Part shown: positions 5,137 through 8,113 of the stretch, piece by piece
How positions within the stretch are numbered: position 1 is the first letter of the stretch
Layout: the number at the start of each line of letters is the position of its first letter
From: DAXETY01 sp051155755
GTDB taxonomy: Bacteria > Desulfobacterota > Desulfobacteria > Desulfobacterales > SG8-13
Length of the DNA stretch: 8,113 nucleotides
Direction of reading: 5' to 3'
Assembly (NCBI GenBank): GCA_051155755.1
Contig: DAXETY010000062.1
Span: forward strand, 1-8,113
The notes under the pieces: generated by a model
Database searches by the model: none
Told to the model about the DNA's origin: nothing
What the model saw: the letters and a program-made list of their open reading frames with translations, nothing else
Translations under genes and position numbers: made by a program

Positions 5137-5721
5137 ATGATCACCGTCATCGACAACTACGATTCGTTTACCTACAACCTAGTGCAGTACCTGCTGGCGC
5201 TGGGAACCGAGGTCAAGGTGTTTCGCAACGATGCGGTCGCACTGGAAACGCTGGAAGACTTGAACCCGGACGGGTTCGTCATTTCCCCGGGGCCCGGGCG
5301 TCCGGAAGGCGCCGGCATCTCGCTGCCCCTGATCGAGCGGTTTTCCGGCCGCAAACCGATCCTCGGCGTCTGCCTGGGCCACCAGGCCATCGGCATGGCT
5401 TTCGGTGGCCGGGTGGTCCCGGCCGGCCGTCTGATGCACGGCAAAACCTCCAGCATCCAGGCCGACGGCAAGGGCATTTACAAAGGGGTCGCCAGTCCGT
5501 TCAGCGCCATGCGGTATCACTCCCTGGCCGTGTCCCGCGAAGATCTGCCCGAATGCCTTGAGATTTCGGCCGAGTCCGACGACGGCGAAATCATGGGCCT
5601 GCGCCACCGGGAGCACCCCACCGAGGGCATCCAGTACCACCCGGAATCCATCATGACGCCGGTGGGCAAAAGACTTCTGCGAAATTTCCTGAAAAGCACC
5701 GCCAACGGTGCCGGCACTTGA
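5137..5721 (+). CDS. trpG: Anthranilate synthase component II (glutamine amidotransferase)
   Basis: This class I glutamine amidotransferase of 194 residues hydrolyses glutamine and passes ammonia to TrpE. The catalytic triad is complete: Cys79 in GVCLGHQ, and His168 and Glu170 in YHPES. The N-terminal IDNYDSFTYNLVQYL (5-19), the oxyanion-region SPGPGRPEGAG (50-60), HGKTS (101-105) and MRYHSL (125-130) are all family signatures. It is unfused to either TrpE or TrpD. The same subunit can serve folate synthesis (PabA) in some bacteria, and its place in the trp operon does not exclude a dual role. The ATG follows AGGAG (5124-5128) with an 8-base spacer. The 89-base gap to trpD contains small hairpins. 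Confidence 0.96.
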   Translation: MITVIDNYDSFTYNLVQYLLALGTEVKVFRNDAVALETLEDLNPDGFVISPGPGRPEGAGISLPLIERFSGRKPILGVCLGHQAIGMAFGGRVVPAGRLMHGKTSSIQADGKGIYKGVASPFSAMRYHSLAVSREDLPECLEISAESDDGEIMGLRHREHPTEGIQYHPESIMTPVGKRLLRNFLKSTANGAGT

Positions 5722-5787
5722 ACCGGCAGGAAAACCGTTTTCCCGTGGGGCGCGCCGCATTTCAACCCGCAATCCGTCCGTGACGGA
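5709..5787 (+). promoter_or_regulatory. Series of three small hairpins at the trpG-trpD junction
   Basis: Three perfect stems follow each other. TGCCGG/CCGGCA (5709-5714 with 5723-5728) encloses the trpG stop. GGAAAA/TTTTCC (5729-5734 with 5738-5743) has a 3-base loop. TCCGTC/GACGGA (5773-5778 with 5782-5787) has a 3-base loop. None has a following U-run, so they are not intrinsic terminators. They may affect mRNA processing, stability or the trpG:trpD expression ratio (inference). Confidence 0.35.
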
Positions 5788-5810
5788 ACGCACAAAAGGA
5801 GCCCAGTGCC

Positions 5811-6823
<1,013 letters not shown>

Positions 6824-6827
<4 letters not shown>

Positions 6828-7630
6828 TGGCCGAACACATCCTCGACAAAATCGTGCGGCACAAAACCGAAGAGGTCGAACGCGCCCGCCAGGCGATGCC
6901 GCTGGAACGGTTGATCGAGGCGGCCGATCGCCGCGATGGCCGGCGCCCTTTTTTCGAGCGCCTGTCGCGGCCGGGACCGGCGGGGGTCAACATCATTGCC
7001 GAGATCAAGCGCGGCTCGCCGTCCAAGGGAACCATCCGCGCCGGCCTGGATCCGGCCGATTATGCCCGCCGCTATGCCGCAGCCGGTGCGGCGGCCCTTT
7101 CGGTACTGACCGATGCGGCTTTTTTCCAGGGCAGCTTCGATGATTTTCACCGGGCCCGTGCGGCCGCGAACCTGCCGATGCTGCGCAAGGACTTCGTCAT
7201 CTCCGAGTACCAGATTTACGAATCGGCGGTTTTGGGCGCCGATGCGGTGCTGCTGATCGTGCGCATCCTGAGCCCGGCCCAGCTCTCCGACTTTCTGGCC
7301 CAGTGCGAAACGCTGCAGCTCGACACCCTGGTGGAGGTGCACTCCGAAGCCGAGCTGCAGGTCGCACTGGAAGCCGGAGCGCCGCTGGTGGGCATCAACA
7401 ACCGCGACCTGGACACCTTCCGTACCGATATCGCCACCTGCATGCGGCTGGCCGAGCGCCTTGCGCCCGGTCGCATCGCAGTGGCCGAAAGCGGCATTCA
7501 CGCCCGTGCGGACATCGAGCGGATCCAAGCCGCCGGGATTTTCAATTTCCTGATCGGCGAAAGCCTGGTGCGGGCCGAAAACACCGAGCGATTTCTGCAG
7601 CAACTGCTGGGAATCGAAACCGGCGCATAA
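6824..7630 (+). CDS. trpC: Indole-3-glycerol phosphate synthase
   Basis: This enzyme closes the indole ring from carboxyphenylamino-deoxyribulose phosphate, releasing CO2 and water; it is the fourth pathway step. The 268 residues form a single TIM barrel, not fused to TrpF as in E. coli. Catalytic and binding motifs are in order: Glu60 and Lys62 in AEIKRGSPSKG, VLTD-x-x-FFQGS (94-104), Lys122 in LRKDFVISEYQIYES, Glu171 in VEVHSEAE, Asn192 in GINNRDLDTF, and Glu222-Ser223 in AVAESGI. Near the C-terminus FLIGESLVR (242-250) is the phosphate-binding strand. The start is one of two adjacent ATGs (6824 or 6827); the first overlaps the trpD stop by four bases. The Shine-Dalgarno is weak, which fits coupling to trpD. 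TrpF follows after 20 bases. Confidence 0.97.
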
Positions 7631-7650
7631 AAGCGTTGGGAGAAAGAGCC

Positions 7651-8113
7651 TTGGAACGCGAACCAACAGCGAATTCAGACCGGAGCGGTCGCATCCAGGT
7701 CAAGGTCTGCGGCCTGACCGATCCAAAGCAGGCCGAAGCCTGCACGGCCCGGGGAGCAGACGCCATCGGGCTGATCTTCTATCCTCCGAGTCCGCGCTAT
7801 GTCGAACCATCCAGGGCCGCCGAAATCGCCGCGGCGGTGCGCGGCAAGGCTGCAGCGGTGGGCGTGTTCGTAAACGTGGCAGCAGAGGAGATCCTGGCCG
7901 GCGTGGAGCGCTGTGGATTGACGGCAGTGCAGCTGCACGGAAACGAGCCCCCCGAAGCGGTGGTGCGCCTGAAGCGTGCCGGGGTGCGGGTCACCAAGGC
8001 GCTGTTTCTGGAAAAAGAACCCCGCTTTGCCCGGGCCAGCGCTTACACGGCCGACGGCTTTCTGCTCGAATGCGGCCTCGGCAAGCTGCCCGGCGGCAAC
8101 GCGCGCCGTTGGG
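7651..8113 (+). CDS. trpF: Phosphoribosylanthranilate isomerase (partial, C-terminus off right edge)
   Basis: This enzyme converts phosphoribosylanthranilate to the ribulose form, the step between TrpD and TrpC. The 154 visible residues include VKVCGLTDP (17-25) with the catalytic Cys20, GADAIGLIFYPPSPRYV (35-51), VGVFVN (70-75) and VQLHGNE (93-99), all TrpF signatures. The visible end, GFLLECGLGKLPGGNARRW, covers the region where most TrpF proteins have a catalytic Asp and a GG(T/S)G phosphate loop. Here Glu140 and GGNA stand in those places. The start is TTG at 7651, with GGGAG (7638-7642) 8 bases before it. Another TTG at 7636 lacks a Shine-Dalgarno, and no ATG or GTG is available before the conserved barrel start. 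It is the fifth structural gene of the operon; trpB and trpA are expected next. Confidence 0.93.
   Translation, partial: MEREPTANSDRSGRIQVKVCGLTDPKQAEACTARGADAIGLIFYPPSPRYVEPSRAAEIAAAVRGKAAAVGVFVNVAAEEILAGVERCGLTAVQLHGNEPPEAVVRLKRAGVRVTKALFLEKEPRFARASAYTADGFLLECGLGKLPGGNARRW

Overview
The window looks like chromosomal DNA from a GC-rich Gram-negative bacterium, most likely a deltaproteobacterium (Desulfobacterota, possibly Desulfobacterales). That assignment is inference from four traits: the gene order trpE-trpG-trpD-trpC-trpF with unfused subunits, a Trp-codon leader peptide, a double-zinc-ribbon cyclase, and a calcium-loop-like lipoprotein. No mobile element, CRISPR array, tRNA or rRNA was seen.

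Left part (1-1424): a minus-strand gene runs off the left edge and encodes the N-terminus of a class III adenylate/guanylate cyclase preceded by two zinc ribbons. A 248-base gap follows. It holds a small palindrome and what looks like a broken 3' remnant of an AhpD/carboxymuconolactone-decarboxylase-family gene. A plus-strand SRPBCC (START-like) protein gene comes next, with an awkward start site. A 231-base gap carrying a GC-rich hairpin separates it from the convergent lipoprotein gene.

Middle (1425-3328): a minus-strand gene encodes a 517-residue predicted lipoprotein of unknown function with two similar beta-rich C-terminal segments. It is divergent from the trp operon. The AT-rich gap between them (2979-3328) contains a 9-bp inverted repeat and a cluster of ACTAAAGT-type repeats.

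Right part (3329-8113): a tryptophan biosynthesis operon. A TTGACA promoter is followed by a 26-residue leader peptide with four Trp codons, then two consecutive intrinsic terminators, then trpE (anthranilate synthase I), trpG (glutamine amidotransferase), trpD (phosphoribosyltransferase), trpC (indole-glycerol-phosphate synthase) and the start of trpF (phosphoribosylanthranilate isomerase), cut by the right edge. Together these convert chorismate to indole-glycerol phosphate; trpB and trpA would be expected further right. The most interesting element is the leader. The 3' arm and U-tract of the first terminator can pair over 14 positions with the 5' arm of the second. A segment just after the Trp codons can pair with the 5' arm of the first. 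This suggests a linked ribosome-controlled switch acting on two terminators.
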